From: a virus
Length of the DNA: 20,567 nucleotides
Reading direction: 5' to 3' (one strand)
IMG/VR virus record: IMGVR_UViG_3300035701_001451
Span: 1-20,567 of that record
Position numbers and translations under genes: made by a program. Position 1 is the stretch's first letter; each line of letters opens with the position of its first letter. Positions 12,949 to 20,567 of the stretch are shown in pieces. The notes under the pieces were generated by a model. It saw only the letters and a program-made list of their open reading frames with translations, had not been told where the DNA came from and made no database searches.

Positions 12949-15900
12949 TTATTTAACACCCCCATAAGTTTGAACACCCATTCCAAGTGCTGCTGGAATA
13001 GCGAGTGGTAGCAATTCAGGACTTTCTTTTGCAAGTTGATAAACATCTTGCATAAGAATAGGGATAAATCTTTGTGCAATTGCATTTTCCATTGGATTCA
13101 TAGTTTTAAAATTCATCTTCTGACCAGACATTTCTTTCTTACCTGTCAAAAGTGCCCAACCAAAGTTTATTACTGGATGAGTCTTACCACGTAGAAACCG
13201 CGTGGCAATTGTAGCAGGTGATGGGTCAAACGGACCAGGACGTTCATTCCACAAGTCATATTTTCTTCCACTAGTAGAACTAGATACTGTCTGTCCTCCC
13301 TTACCCATAAATCCAGTAGCAAGGTCCAATGGAACTGCACCAGTATCAGTTCCTTCTTCTAATCCTGGAACTCTAGCAAAGGTAGGTCTAATTAATCTAT
13401 TCGCAGCTACGACATACTGTTGAAATCCTGCCCAAGGGTCAAGTCGAGTATTTCCAATTTTAGCTTTTCCAAAGTCTGAATTATTAGGGTCAGTTTCTAC
13501 TTCTGCTCCTGCCATCTTAGCAAGTTGAAGAACTGAATTACCTACAGCAGTAATCGCAAATAAACTCTTTAAGGCTTCTTTACGAACCATTGGAGTAGCC
13601 ATAATATAATATGCAGGATTAAGTATCTTAACTCTAGATGCAATTAGTCTAGGTGCAAATAGTCCGGTATTCAATAGAACAGCAGAGGATTCCAAACTCA
13701 ATTCAGTTTTACCACCAAATAGTTTTTGAAATCTATCAGGAATATCTACTGATAATTTACCTCGTCCGGAAGCAGTATTAACGAAGTCTGCTAATGCACG
13801 AGCCAGGGGAAGATTTCCTTTAGTATTACTACCTAGAATATCTGCATTTTTAATTAGATTTTCAAATACATCTGCTCTAAGATTATTCAAGAATGCTGTA
13901 TAGGCTCTATTAGATGCTCTCACTACAGGCACCTTCTCAGCCCATGTAGACATAATAGCTTCTTCACGTTTACTTAGGTCAGTCAAATCAGTTAATTTCA
14001 AACCAGCGTCATCAGCAAATGATGGAAGTTTATTTCCTAAATCATCAAAACGCTTCTTAAATAGTGGTCTTTCTGCAATAGCAGCTTGACTAGCTTGAAA
14101 TCCTTCTTCTGAAGCCCATGATTTCATCATAGGATTTAAAGCAGTCCAAAATTCCTTTTTATGAATTAATGGCAATCCCTGTCTTAATGGAGCAGATAAG
14201 TCCCATGATGCCATGATACCGCGAGGAAGATTAAATACTTCCGCTACAATAGAAGATTTCTTAGCATCTTGAATTGCACCTAATTCACCCCTAGCACCCT
14301 GTTTAGTTGGACGTTGTTTACCTACTTCTTCTTCAAGAATAGGAGCCTTTGTAGTAGTTTCTGTCTTCTTAAATCTAAAATCTCCAGCTTCATTTTTACC
14401 TTCAAATCTAAATCCTGCATCAAATAGTTTCTTAACATTTCTCGGAATAGCTTGAGCACTTTTAACTACGACTATTTCTCCTATAGGAAAGTCATGAAGA
14501 AACTTTTCTGGTTTTCCCTGTCTAATGAGAACTTCGCCCTTTTCACCCTTAAACCGACTACCAAATCCTGTAGGTTTATCAGCTTCGGCTTGTTTCTTTC
14601 CTGCTAATTCAATAAACTTTAGAACCTTACCACGCCAAGTCTGACCTTCTTTTAATGGATTCTTTGCAGCCGTAGATAGAATACTTTGATACTCTATATC
14701 TGGAGCATTTGCAGCATCTAATTCAGCTACTCTTGCAGCCCAAGTTTCTGCGGCTGTTTTAGGCGTAATCTTAGTAGGTGTAACTGGTGTAACTGGAGTC
14801 TCAACTGTAGGAGTAGTAACCACAGGTTCAGGTGGAGAAGTAACTACATCCCACGCAGCTTTCATATCAGGAGGTAAATCAGGATGATTCTTAATACTCT
14901 CCAGTAATCCTCTATATGTAATAGCTTCTTGTTCAGTATACTGATTAATACCCTTCCTTCGACGCATAGCCCGCAAATCATTAACCATTCCATTAAGGTC
15001 AGCACTACCAGTCTCAGTGATAGGAATTCCTATGCTACTTGTTTTGACCTTCGCAGGTTTAGTCACTTTAGGAGCAGGTTCATTAACAAGTTCTGGTGGT
15101 GCCTCAAAGACTGGAGGAGCTTCTCTAAATACAAAATCTCCATTCTCAGTTAATGAATCATATTCAAATCCCTGAGCGCGAGCATTACGAATAAAGTCTG
15201 GAGTAACCTTCTCTTTAGGAACAACTGCTTTACCTGTTGAAACTTCTGGAGCTGCTGCTACGGGTGCCTCAATAGGTGCCTCAATAGGTTTAACAGGAAC
15301 AGGTCCAACCCCCGGTTGTTTAATTGGAAGTTCTGTAACTCCACCTATCTTACGAGCAGTTTGTATCTCACCATATTCTTTAGGTCCAATTACATCCTTA
15401 GCCTTATTCCAAATTACCCTAGTTAGATTAAAATTAACTCCAAGTTCTTTCTGCAATCCCGCCATATTCTTTACTTGACCACTTCGCATTAATTCCACTA
15501 CTTCTGGAATTCCAAGTTTAGGCACTTGAACTTTTGGTTCACTAGCCAATACAGATTCAGTGAATGGGGTTGATTTAACTGGAGTAGGTTCAATAGGTGG
15601 AGTAGATTCAATTACAGGTTTTGAAACAACAGGTTCAATAACTGGAGTATCAGTCATTTGAATTCCTGCCATTGAAACAGGGGCAGGAGGTTCAGTAGTT
15701 TTCTTAAATTTCCAGTCACCATTATCATCTAATCCCTGGAATTTATATCCCTGCTGTTTAGCCTTTTCAATAAATTCGGGATTAACTTGTTCCTTCCCAA
15801 ATACATATGTAGGTTCAATGACCTTACCAGTTTTAGTTTTAGCAACAGGAGGTTTAACTTGTTTAGCAGCAGCTTTCTGTTCAGCTTTATAAATCTTTTC

Positions 15901-16710
15901 CAGTAACTTTAATGCGTGTTCTTGATTTATTTTACCATCATTAAATGCAGTATGGACTTCTTCTGGGGTAGTGAGAAGTGCATCAATCGAAGTAAATACA
16001 GGTTTAGTCTCAATACCTTGTGGCTCGGTTTTCAGTGGCTCGATTACAGGCTTCGAGACAGCCGGGTTTACTGCGGGTCGAATCGGGAGTGAAAGTTGCT
16101 CCCCGGTCGATTTTGTAGCTTCTGGACCGTGTTCTATATCAAACCATGCTGATTCTGGAACTTCCGAAATAGTAGGTTTGACTGAAGGTTTGGTAATATT
16201 AAGTTTAACTTTCGGAACATGTCCACCCGGTCTTATTCCTGCAAGTCCACCTAATAGTTCTAATCCACCACCTATACCTTGTGCCCAATTACCCTCTGTA
16301 GCTCCACCATAAATATTTTCTGCACCTTCATAAGCTACAGGGAGAGATAGTCCTTGCCTACCATACTGTAATCCTTTAGCAATAGCAGGTAATCCATACT
16401 TCGCGGCTACTACTTCACCTGCACCTAATCCAGCAAATGCAAGATTTAATGGAGATGATAATCCAGATACCATATCAGCTAAGAAATTCGCACCCCCTCC
16501 AATGACAGGATGTTCCTTCGCGAATTCATCTGTAGCTTGCCTAATAGCAGGATTTCCACGAATATCTGCAATAGGCGTGGATATAGCAGCCCACCCTTTT
16601 CTAAGTAAACCGGGGTCACGTTCTTCAGTAGATTCATCTATAGTATCAGGAATGAATCTAGGGTCTCTTTTCGGCTTATCTGGAGTAAATCGTGAATCTT
16701 TTTGTGGCAT
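12949..16710 (-). CDS. Very large virion-type polyvalent protein with LPD38-like C-terminus, 1253 residues
   Basis: The N-terminal 170 residues include glycine-rich hydrophobic stretches (70-110 and 120-160) that could be membrane-active. Residues 170-800 are Pro/Val/Thr/Lys-rich linkers holding three copies of a 30-residue motif (about 309-337, 502-530, 755-782). Residues 820-1253 are a long helical region that starts EVFNLPRGIMASWDLSAPLR, a pattern typical of the LPD38 domain of large polyvalent proteins in phages. Polyvalent proteins are often injected with the DNA and carry several effector activities. The neighbouring GNAT and long coiled-coil genes fit an ejection-protein module like T7 gp14-16, although no transglycosylase motif is visible. 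GGTGAG precedes the ATG on the minus strand. Function is inference; the fold assignment is moderately supported. Confidence 0.78.
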   Translation of the reverse strand: MPQKDSRFTPDKPKRDPRFIPDTIDESTEERDPGLLRKGWAAISTPIADIRGNPAIRQATDEFAKEHPVIGGGANFLADMVSGLSSPLNLAFAGLGAGEVVAAKYGLPAIAKGLQYGRQGLSLPVAYEGAENIYGGATEGNWAQGIGGGLELLGGLAGIRPGGHVPKVKLNITKPSVKPTISEVPESAWFDIEHGPEATKSTGEQLSLPIRPAVNPAVSKPVIEPLKTEPQGIETKPVFTSIDALLTTPEEVHTAFNDGKINQEHALKLLEKIYKAEQKAAAKQVKPPVAKTKTGKVIEPTYVFGKEQVNPEFIEKAKQQGYKFQGLDDNGDWKFKKTTEPPAPVSMAGIQMTDTPVIEPVVSKPVIESTPPIEPTPVKSTPFTESVLASEPKVQVPKLGIPEVVELMRSGQVKNMAGLQKELGVNFNLTRVIWNKAKDVIGPKEYGEIQTARKIGGVTELPIKQPGVGPVPVKPIEAPIEAPVAAAPEVSTGKAVVPKEKVTPDFIRNARAQGFEYDSLTENGDFVFREAPPVFEAPPELVNEPAPKVTKPAKVKTSSIGIPITETGSADLNGMVNDLRAMRRRKGINQYTEQEAITYRGLLESIKNHPDLPPDMKAAWDVVTSPPEPVVTTPTVETPVTPVTPTKITPKTAAETWAARVAELDAANAPDIEYQSILSTAAKNPLKEGQTWRGKVLKFIELAGKKQAEADKPTGFGSRFKGEKGEVLIRQGKPEKFLHDFPIGEIVVVKSAQAIPRNVKKLFDAGFRFEGKNEAGDFRFKKTETTTKAPILEEEVGKQRPTKQGARGELGAIQDAKKSSIVAEVFNLPRGIMASWDLSAPLRQGLPLIHKKEFWTALNPMMKSWASEEGFQASQAAIAERPLFKKRFDDLGNKLPSFADDAGLKLTDLTDLSKREEAIMSTWAEKVPVVRASNRAYTAFLNNLRADVFENLIKNADILGSNTKGNLPLARALADFVNTASGRGKLSVDIPDRFQKLFGGKTELSLESSAVLLNTGLFAPRLIASRVKILNPAYYIMATPMVRKEALKSLFAITAVGNSVLQLAKMAGAEVETDPNNSDFGKAKIGNTRLDPWAGFQQYVVAANRLIRPTFARVPGLEEGTDTGAVPLDLATGFMGKGGQTVSSSTSGRKYDLWNERPGPFDPSPATIATRFLRGKTHPVINFGWALLTGKKEMSGQKMNFKTMNPMENAIAQRFIPILMQDVYQLAKESPELLPLAIPAALGMGVQTYGGVK
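14365..14448 (-). repeat. Internal protein repeat, copy 3
   Basis: Residues 755-782 of the 1253-residue protein: IPRNVKKLFDAGFRFEGK followed by NEAGDFRFKK. More diverged than copies 1 and 2 but keeps the helix ending in a Gly-Phe and the GDFRF hairpin. Confidence 0.55.
15121..15207 (-). repeat. Internal protein repeat, copy 2
   Basis: Residues 502-530 of the 1253-residue protein: TPDFIRNARAQGFEYDSL followed by TENGDFVFRE. Shares the helix and the NGDF hairpin with copies 1 and 3, separated by Pro-rich linkers. Confidence 0.6.
15700..15786 (-). repeat. Internal protein repeat, copy 1
   Basis: Residues 309-337 of the 1253-residue protein. The core is an alpha helix (PEFIEKAKQQGYKF) followed by GLDDNGDWKFKK. 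It matches copies 2 and 3 at the pattern F-x(n)-A-x-x-x-G-[FY]-x-[FY] followed by N-x-x-GDF/W-x-F. Confidence 0.6.
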
Positions 16711-16711
16711 G

Positions 16712-17953
16712 TTATCTCACCACTTTAAATCCAGCCGCAATAGCTTCAGCTTCAGTTCCTTCAAAAGTTCCAGTTTCACCATCTTTACTAACTCGAATAG
16801 TTCCAGGTTTAAGATTCAATGAAACTGAGGGCATTTCACCATAAATGTAGTCTTGTATTTTATTATATTGTTCTCTAGTAGGACCACTATCTCCAGTTAT
16901 TTTATTAGTTTTAGGGAAATCTAATGTAAATGAATTTGGTCCACTATTGTCTAGGTGAATAAAATCTCTAAGTTTGGGATTAGAATTAAACAATTCACGT
17001 GCAAGTAGATATTCTCTAACCTTCTTATTTGCAGCAGTTTCAGGTTTACCTGTAGTAGAACTAGAAGGTGTAGCCTTAGTATCTCTAGCTTGTGTTCCGC
17101 GTTCCTTAACTACAGCCATTCTACCAGTTTGTCTTTTATCTTCAGTTTGTCTTGCCTGTTTTCCAGTTGCTTCAATTGTTTCTAATTTATATTCTTGTAT
17201 TACATTCAATTCATCAGTTTTAGTTAAACTACCAGTTGGAATATCCAGGTCATGAACTTGGTTTGTAATGGGGTCAATAGCATGAACATTTCCACCCTTA
17301 GTGGGAATAATTTTCCAACCCGGATGCCTAGCCTTAAACTCATACAAATCAGCACGCTGTTGCTGTATCTTTGCTTGAACTTCATCCTTACGTTCTTTAG
17401 CTAATTGTGCCCTATCGCGTAATTCAGCAGAAATAGTCTGATATGCTAGAGTTCTCGAATTGACATTTTCCTGACGTTCAAGATTAGCTGACTGTTGCGC
17501 GGGGCCAATCTTATTTTTCCAATCTTCCTGTTTTCGGTCAAAAGGTTCATTATAAAGTGCTTGACCCTCTTTTGAACCCTTTGTATAGTCTACAACCATA
17601 GAACCGATACGACGTAACCAACTAGGATTTTCACGTTGTGGATATTGATTAATTAAATCTTCGAATCTATTAGTTGCATCAGTAGTAGGCTGATACATCT
17701 CTCTCATTCGAGCATTCACATCATAATCAGGTGATGGTGGAATCATAGGTGGAGGCTCAGAAATACCTTGTGGATTAGCCACACCCATATCTGCACTTGG
17801 ACCATACACTCCAGACATATCCAATTGCGCTGGATTATATAATTCTGGAGGTATAGGCATACGTCCAGTTATACCTCCTTGTGATGGTAAATCATTACCA
17901 TAAACAGGAGGAAATAAATTCTTCAATCTCATGGATTCAAGAAAGCTAGGCAT
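16712..17953 (-). CDS. Long coiled-coil virion-type protein, 413 residues
   Basis: AAGGAAATTAAA precedes the ATG on the minus strand. Residues 1-80 are Pro- and Gly-rich and probably disordered. Residues 80-240 are mostly helical with charged, Gln/Arg-rich heptads (RDRAQLAKERKDEVQAKIQQ) that suggest a coiled coil. A beta-rich segment follows around 205-245, and the C-terminus (about 375-413) ends in a small strand and hairpin region (GTIRVSKDGETGTFEGTEAE). The stop overlaps the leader of the 1253-residue gene, so the two are co-expressed. It resembles internal or ejection proteins of podoviruses in composition, but no named family is certain. Confidence 0.68.
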   Translation of the reverse strand: MPSFLESMRLKNLFPPVYGNDLPSQGGITGRMPIPPELYNPAQLDMSGVYGPSADMGVANPQGISEPPPMIPPSPDYDVNARMREMYQPTTDATNRFEDLINQYPQRENPSWLRRIGSMVVDYTKGSKEGQALYNEPFDRKQEDWKNKIGPAQQSANLERQENVNSRTLAYQTISAELRDRAQLAKERKDEVQAKIQQQRADLYEFKARHPGWKIIPTKGGNVHAIDPITNQVHDLDIPTGSLTKTDELNVIQEYKLETIEATGKQARQTEDKRQTGRMAVVKERGTQARDTKATPSSSTTGKPETAANKKVREYLLARELFNSNPKLRDFIHLDNSGPNSFTLDFPKTNKITGDSGPTREQYNKIQDYIYGEMPSVSLNLKPGTIRVSKDGETGTFEGTEAEAIAAGFKVVR

Positions 17954-17970
17954 TTTAATTTCCTTCTAAC

Positions 17971-18057
17971 TTACCAACCACTATTATTAAAGAAGTTAGT
18001 TCCTTGACCTTCAGTAATACCAACACCCGGTTGATTATAGTAACTTGGACTATTCAT
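17971..18057 (-). CDS. 28-residue hypothetical peptide
   Basis: Starts in an ATGA overlap with the stop of the 324-residue gene and ends with TAA at 17971-17973, just before the SD of the 413-residue gene. The product starts MNSPSYYNQPGVGITEG and is rich in Asn, Gly and aromatic residues, ending in Trp. It looks like a small virion or exposed peptide. It is too short for the usual gene finders. Support comes from the overlap and the exact fit into the gap; there is no SD of its own. Confidence 0.5.
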   Translation of the reverse strand: MNSPSYYNQPGVGITEGQGTNFFNNSGW

Positions 18058-19028
18058 ATAAGATAAGGAGCCACACTACCTACAGCACCTAATACTTGCT
18101 GCCACCAGGGTTTAGATTCAGTCATACTACTGGCTGCACCACGTTGAGTATTAAGATAACCAAGACCGAGATTATTACGTGCATCTTCAGCACCAAATCT
18201 TTGACCATAAGCATTTAATGCCTGATTGCCAAATGTAGCCGCCATAGCAGGAGTAGTTCCATACAGATTAGCTTGACCCCCTAATGAAGATAGTTGGGCA
18301 CCTTGCCAATCTCTTAGTGATTGTGCATTTAATCCCTGAGCCTGTAAATCTGCACCCTGATTAGCAATTCCAGCCTGTAACTGTCTACCTGATTCATCAC
18401 TAGCTAATCCACCCATTGTTCCGCCAATACCTGTCAATCCTGCTAATCCAGAAAGTTTACCCTGTCTAATAGCATCAGCTAGACTAGCATTAACACCAGT
18501 CATAGCTCCTGCCATTTGTTCAGGCATATCTCTCTGCATCTTACTAAGTGCAGCGATATAATTAGGCGAACCACCCGCACCACCTAATGACCTAGCACGA
18601 TTTAATTCCATCATGCTATTACTATATGCAGAACGAATGGGACTAACACCACGCGCTCTGAGTTCTTGAATATCAGTAGGTGAATATCCACCAGTTTCCG
18701 CGAAGTTACGATACCCTGGTGCAGCTTCGCGAAGATATCCATAACCTTCTGTCAATTCAGCAGGTCTATTGACACTCACTGATTGAGCACCATAACTCCT
18801 AGGTCCGTTGACTAGAAGATTCTTATTAAAATCTTGATAACCACCCATAATGTTACTATAATCACCCATCTGCTGACCTACACCCTGACGATAGGTATTA
18901 TAGAAATCCTGACTAATGGGTGTAAATTCATTCTCCGTAGCAGTCGGAGCCTTAGTAGAAGCGTATCCTGCACTAGAGGTATTCGCTACATTACTAAGCT
19001 GTTGCTGTCGCGACTTATCTTTCCCCAT
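18054..19028 (-). CDS. Gly/Ala/Gln-rich virion-type protein, 324 residues
   Basis: AAGGTG lies upstream of the ATG at 19028 on the minus strand. The product has few charged residues in its second half and many Gly, Ala, Gln and Asn. Helix-forming stretches such as RARSLGGAGGSPNYIAALSK are followed by a long Ala/Gly/Gln-rich repeat-like region (residues 180-300). The C-terminal 20 residues (WWQQVLGAVGSVAPYL) are hydrophobic. This composition is typical of phage internal or tail-tube-associated proteins that pass through membranes. The first 43 bases overlap the GNAT gene. Exact role not determined. Confidence 0.68.
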   Translation of the reverse strand: MGKDKSRQQQLSNVANTSSAGYASTKAPTATENEFTPISQDFYNTYRQGVGQQMGDYSNIMGGYQDFNKNLLVNGPRSYGAQSVSVNRPAELTEGYGYLREAAPGYRNFAETGGYSPTDIQELRARGVSPIRSAYSNSMMELNRARSLGGAGGSPNYIAALSKMQRDMPEQMAGAMTGVNASLADAIRQGKLSGLAGLTGIGGTMGGLASDESGRQLQAGIANQGADLQAQGLNAQSLRDWQGAQLSSLGGQANLYGTTPAMAATFGNQALNAYGQRFGAEDARNNLGLGYLNTQRGAASSMTESKPWWQQVLGAVGSVAPYLI

Positions 19029-19405
19029 GTTGGCACCTTTATACTAAATGCTGAGCTACGAGGATGAAACCCATGTTTTACAAGATGACTAGCGTATTCG
19101 TTGTCTTTTACAAATGCAATCAATTCATCAAGGTTAAATCTACTACCCAGATAAAGTGATATTCTTTGTGCTTCTCTTAATGCTTTACCAATTTTAATCC
19201 TATTCTTATCTTTATCAGTAACGAGTATAATTTCACCAATGGGTTGAACTCCACCAGCTACAATTATATCATCTTTATCATCTGTAACCACAAAACCACA
19301 AAGAAAGTTATTCAAAAAATCAGGAAATTCTAAATCAGAATAGAAATTCTCATGTAATTTCCTGATTTTCTCAATATCTTCTGGTTGTAATGCACGAGTT
19401 TTCAT
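18986..19405 (-). CDS. GNAT-fold acetyltransferase-like virion-module protein, 139 residues
   Basis: The frame extends upstream to an ATG at 19426, but the ATG at 19405 forms an ATGA overlap with the peptidase stop and gives a natural GNAT N-terminus (MKTRALQPEDIEKIRKLHE). Later segments fit the GNAT core: FVVTDDKDDIIVAGGVQPIG (strands beta 2-4), a helix, and LIAFVKDNEYASHLVKHGFH near the end. The canonical acetyl-CoA Q/RxxGxG/A loop is not obvious, so activity is uncertain. GNAT-like genes sit among virion or ejection genes in T7-like and other podoviruses. It ends with TAG 43 bases inside the next gene. Confidence 0.65.
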   Translation of the reverse strand: MKTRALQPEDIEKIRKLHENFYSDLEFPDFLNNFLCGFVVTDDKDDIIVAGGVQPIGEIILVTDKDKNRIKIGKALREAQRISLYLGSRFNLDELIAFVKDNEYASHLVKHGFHPRSSAFSIKVPTWGKISRDSNSLVM

Positions 19406-19746
19406 TTGCTCTGTCCAGTATCCCATTCAATATGAATATGGTCTACTTCTACTATTACTTGATAAGGTGCCAGAAGTCTTAATTGAAGATATTTAGCTAA
19501 ATCTTTATAATCTTCAGACAAGAAGGTGGTGGGACTTATATCCCAGGCAAGAGATTTACCATGAAATGTAAACTTTGTCCCACCACTTCCATGAACTCCA
19601 TTATCTATAGCATTAATATTGACTGATTTCTTATTGAGTTGACTCCAGTTATCTATAACTACTAATAAGTTATAGGTTCTAGAGTTAAACATCCCTATTT
19701 TAACATAGGGGTCTGACGTTCCCGGCAAACCTCTAAATATTAACAT
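19402..19746 (-). CDS. M15-type peptidase (D,D-peptidase-like), 114 residues
   Basis: TFHGKSLAWDIS at residues 60-71 follows the M15 SxHxxGxAxD pattern, giving H62 and D69 as zinc ligands. EVDHIHIEW at 100-108 supplies the E-x-x-H end (E100 and H103, with H105 nearby). This is the size of a stand-alone catalytic domain without a cell-wall-binding part. M15 enzymes cut peptidoglycan peptide bonds. In the middle of a virion module it may open the cell wall during DNA entry, or it may be the lysis enzyme; no holin is seen next to it. The first helix before the pattern is short. Start ATG at 19744-19746 with a weak AGAG upstream; stop overlaps the next start as ATGA. Confidence 0.72.
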   Translation of the reverse strand: MLIFRGLPGTSDPYVKIGMFNSRTYNLLVVIDNWSQLNKKSVNINAIDNGVHGSGGTKFTFHGKSLAWDISPTTFLSEDYKDLAKYLQLRLLAPYQVIVEVDHIHIEWDTGQSK

Positions 19747-19759
19747 ACATCACTCTTAA

Positions 19760-20086
19760 TTAGCCAAGAACAATTCTATCACCGTCGATAGTGAGAGTCA
19801 AGATGTTATTAGTTCCCGCATATGCTTGAAAAATCTCTGCTGCATCCACAATATAGTAGCAAAAATGGTCAAGCACAGCACCAGCAGCGATACTATACAC
19901 ATCAAAGATTCTAGTTCCCGCCGCGTCTGCTCCGATGGATGCAGTAAATGTCACGGCAGCACCAGATGGATTCTGAACATGAATATGTCGCACAATAACC
20001 TTTTCAAGTGCAGCAACAGTAAATTTAGTAGCAGCAGCATTAGTAACTAGAGCAGGTCCAGCAAGTCTCGTTGCAATCCTAGCCAT
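19760..20086 (-). CDS. Small beta-rich virion-type protein, 108 residues
   Basis: A strong SD (AGGAG) lies upstream of the ATG at 20086. The product opens MARIATRLAGPALVT and is rich in Ala, Thr, Val and Ile, with strand-forming stretches (KVIVRHIHVQNPSGAAVTF) and a Thr/Ile/Asp-rich end. This is the composition of small phage beta-sandwich proteins found near tail genes (baseplate, receptor or decoration type). It shows no enzyme motif. Its gene directly follows the amber-interrupted gene, whose stop codon overlaps this gene's SD. Confidence 0.65.
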   Translation of the reverse strand: MARIATRLAGPALVTNAAATKFTVAALEKVIVRHIHVQNPSGAAVTFTASIGADAAGTRIFDVYSIAAGAVLDHFCYYIVDAAEIFQAYAGTNNILTLTIDGDRIVLG

Positions 20087-20098
20087 TGTTATTCTCCT

Positions 20099-20305
20099 TT
20101 ACACTTTGGTAACTTCAATCCTTGTGCATTTATGTTTACGTGAATAAGTCGCACATCCAACTACAAAATCTGTATGCTCTTTCAAATGTTCAAATGGTTG
20201 AACAACAGGAGCACTAATTCTTTCTATTGCATTATTATCCCATATATAAAATTCCTAATTACCTTCAGTAGAAGTAGCTTGGTATTTATACTCTCTAACT
20301 GCCAT
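20099..20305 (-). pseudogene. Small gene interrupted by an in-frame TAG (amber), 68 codons plus stop
   Basis: A perfect SD (AGGAGG, complement of 20311-20316) precedes the ATG at 20305. Sixteen codons (starting MAVREYKYQATSTEGN) are followed by TAG at 20255-20257, then 51 more codons in the same frame to TAA at 20099-20101. The downstream part (EFYIWDNNAIERISAPVV...) has no start of its own, and its end abuts the SD of the next gene, so it fits the operon as one protein. A C-to-T change (CAG to TAG, Gln) would explain it. Alternatives are amber suppression or recoding in late genes, or sequencing error. Amber is a true stop in several other genes here. Confidence 0.6.
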
Positions 20306-20317
20306 AATAACCTCCTA

Positions 20318-20567
20318 TTAAAAGATTTTCTTCAACCTAAAATACGAACCTTTATATACAGTAACAATACGACCAGCAGCAGCAGCAAATAGTGCAAAAT
20401 AAAACCTTATCGCACTTTCTGCCGCAAATGCAGCGGGAGTCGTAAGATTTATTCTTCCCCATATAACTAATTTAGTATCTGCTGCATCAGTTCCGGATTG
20501 AAATCCATTTACTGTAGGATAATAAGTATAATTTCCACTTATTGCTGATGGTCTAGCAGTTAAAGCT
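20318..20567 (-). CDS. 3' end of an unknown virion-type protein, partial
   Basis: Open frame of 82 codons from the right edge (first base 20566) to TAA at 20318-20320. The visible part is beta-rich, with GNYTYYPTVNGFQSGTDAAD, a strand WGRINLTTPAAFAAESAI and a final RIVTVYKGSYFRLKKIF. The composition is like tail or receptor-binding-associated proteins, but nothing diagnostic is visible. The start lies beyond the window. Followed by the SD of the amber-interrupted gene. Confidence 0.6.
   Translation of the reverse strand, partial: ALTARPSAISGNYTYYPTVNGFQSGTDAADTKLVIWGRINLTTPAAFAAESAIRFYFALFAAAAGRIVTVYKGSYFRLKKIF

Noticed and set aside
18986-18988. TAG of the GNAT gene read as a sense codon
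   Set aside because: The extended frame only runs inside the next gene in a different frame and meets another TAG; a true stop with overlap is simpler.
1-20567. CRISPR array, transposon or prophage attachment sites
   Set aside because: No spaced direct repeats, no transposase, and no integrase or tRNA were found; the nuclease at 3784 is Cas4-like but has no CRISPR context.

Overview
The window looks like part of the genome of a lytic, tailed double-stranded DNA phage (Caudoviricetes), probably an uncultivated one. Genes are packed almost end to end with ATGA or TAATG stop/start overlaps and clear Shine-Dalgarno (SD) sites, so the host is a bacterium. The DNA is AT-rich. There is a large set of phage replication and recombination genes, no ribosomal, tRNA or metabolic gene, and many small genes without a known function. 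No integrase or repressor is visible. The host cannot be named from the sequence. The tetramers GATC and GTAC appear to be completely missing, which hints at restriction pressure in the host.

Left part, + strand (1-12948), replication and recombination. In order: a fragment of a small zinc protein, a 42-residue protein, a SprT-like metalloprotease domain fused to an SNF2-type helicase, five small unknown genes (some zinc-binding), a Cas4/RecB-like PD-(D/E)XK nuclease with four cysteines placed for an Fe-S cluster, two small genes, a Sak4-type RecA-like ATPase and its partner single-strand-binding protein. Then comes a stretch with two strongly folded non-coding segments (6719-6781 and 7191-7376) flanking a small coiled-coil gene and a very acidic 46-residue gene. 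Small genes follow (two one-pass membrane proteins, a cold-shock-domain protein, a helix-turn-helix protein). The part ends with a uracil-DNA-glycosylase-like/family A DNA polymerase fusion, a DUF3987-like primase/helicase and a DUF1599 (Nmad1) nucleotide-related protein.

Right part, - strand (20567-12949), late or virion genes. Read in transcription order: the end of an unknown virion-like gene, a small gene broken by an in-frame amber codon, a small beta-rich virion-type protein, an M15-type peptidase, a GNAT-fold protein, a 324-residue glycine/alanine/glutamine-rich protein, a 28-residue protein, a 413-residue coiled-coil protein and a 1253-residue protein with three internal repeats and an LPD38-like C-terminal half. 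The GNAT gene next to very large internal-protein-like genes resembles podovirus ejection modules, but capsid, portal and terminase genes are outside the window.

The two halves meet tail to tail with no gap at 12948/12949. The most unusual signals are the three-way-junction RNA candidate at 7191-7376, the second folded leader at 6719-6781, the absence of GATC and GTAC, the amber-interrupted late gene, and two multi-domain enzymes with unusual active-site details.
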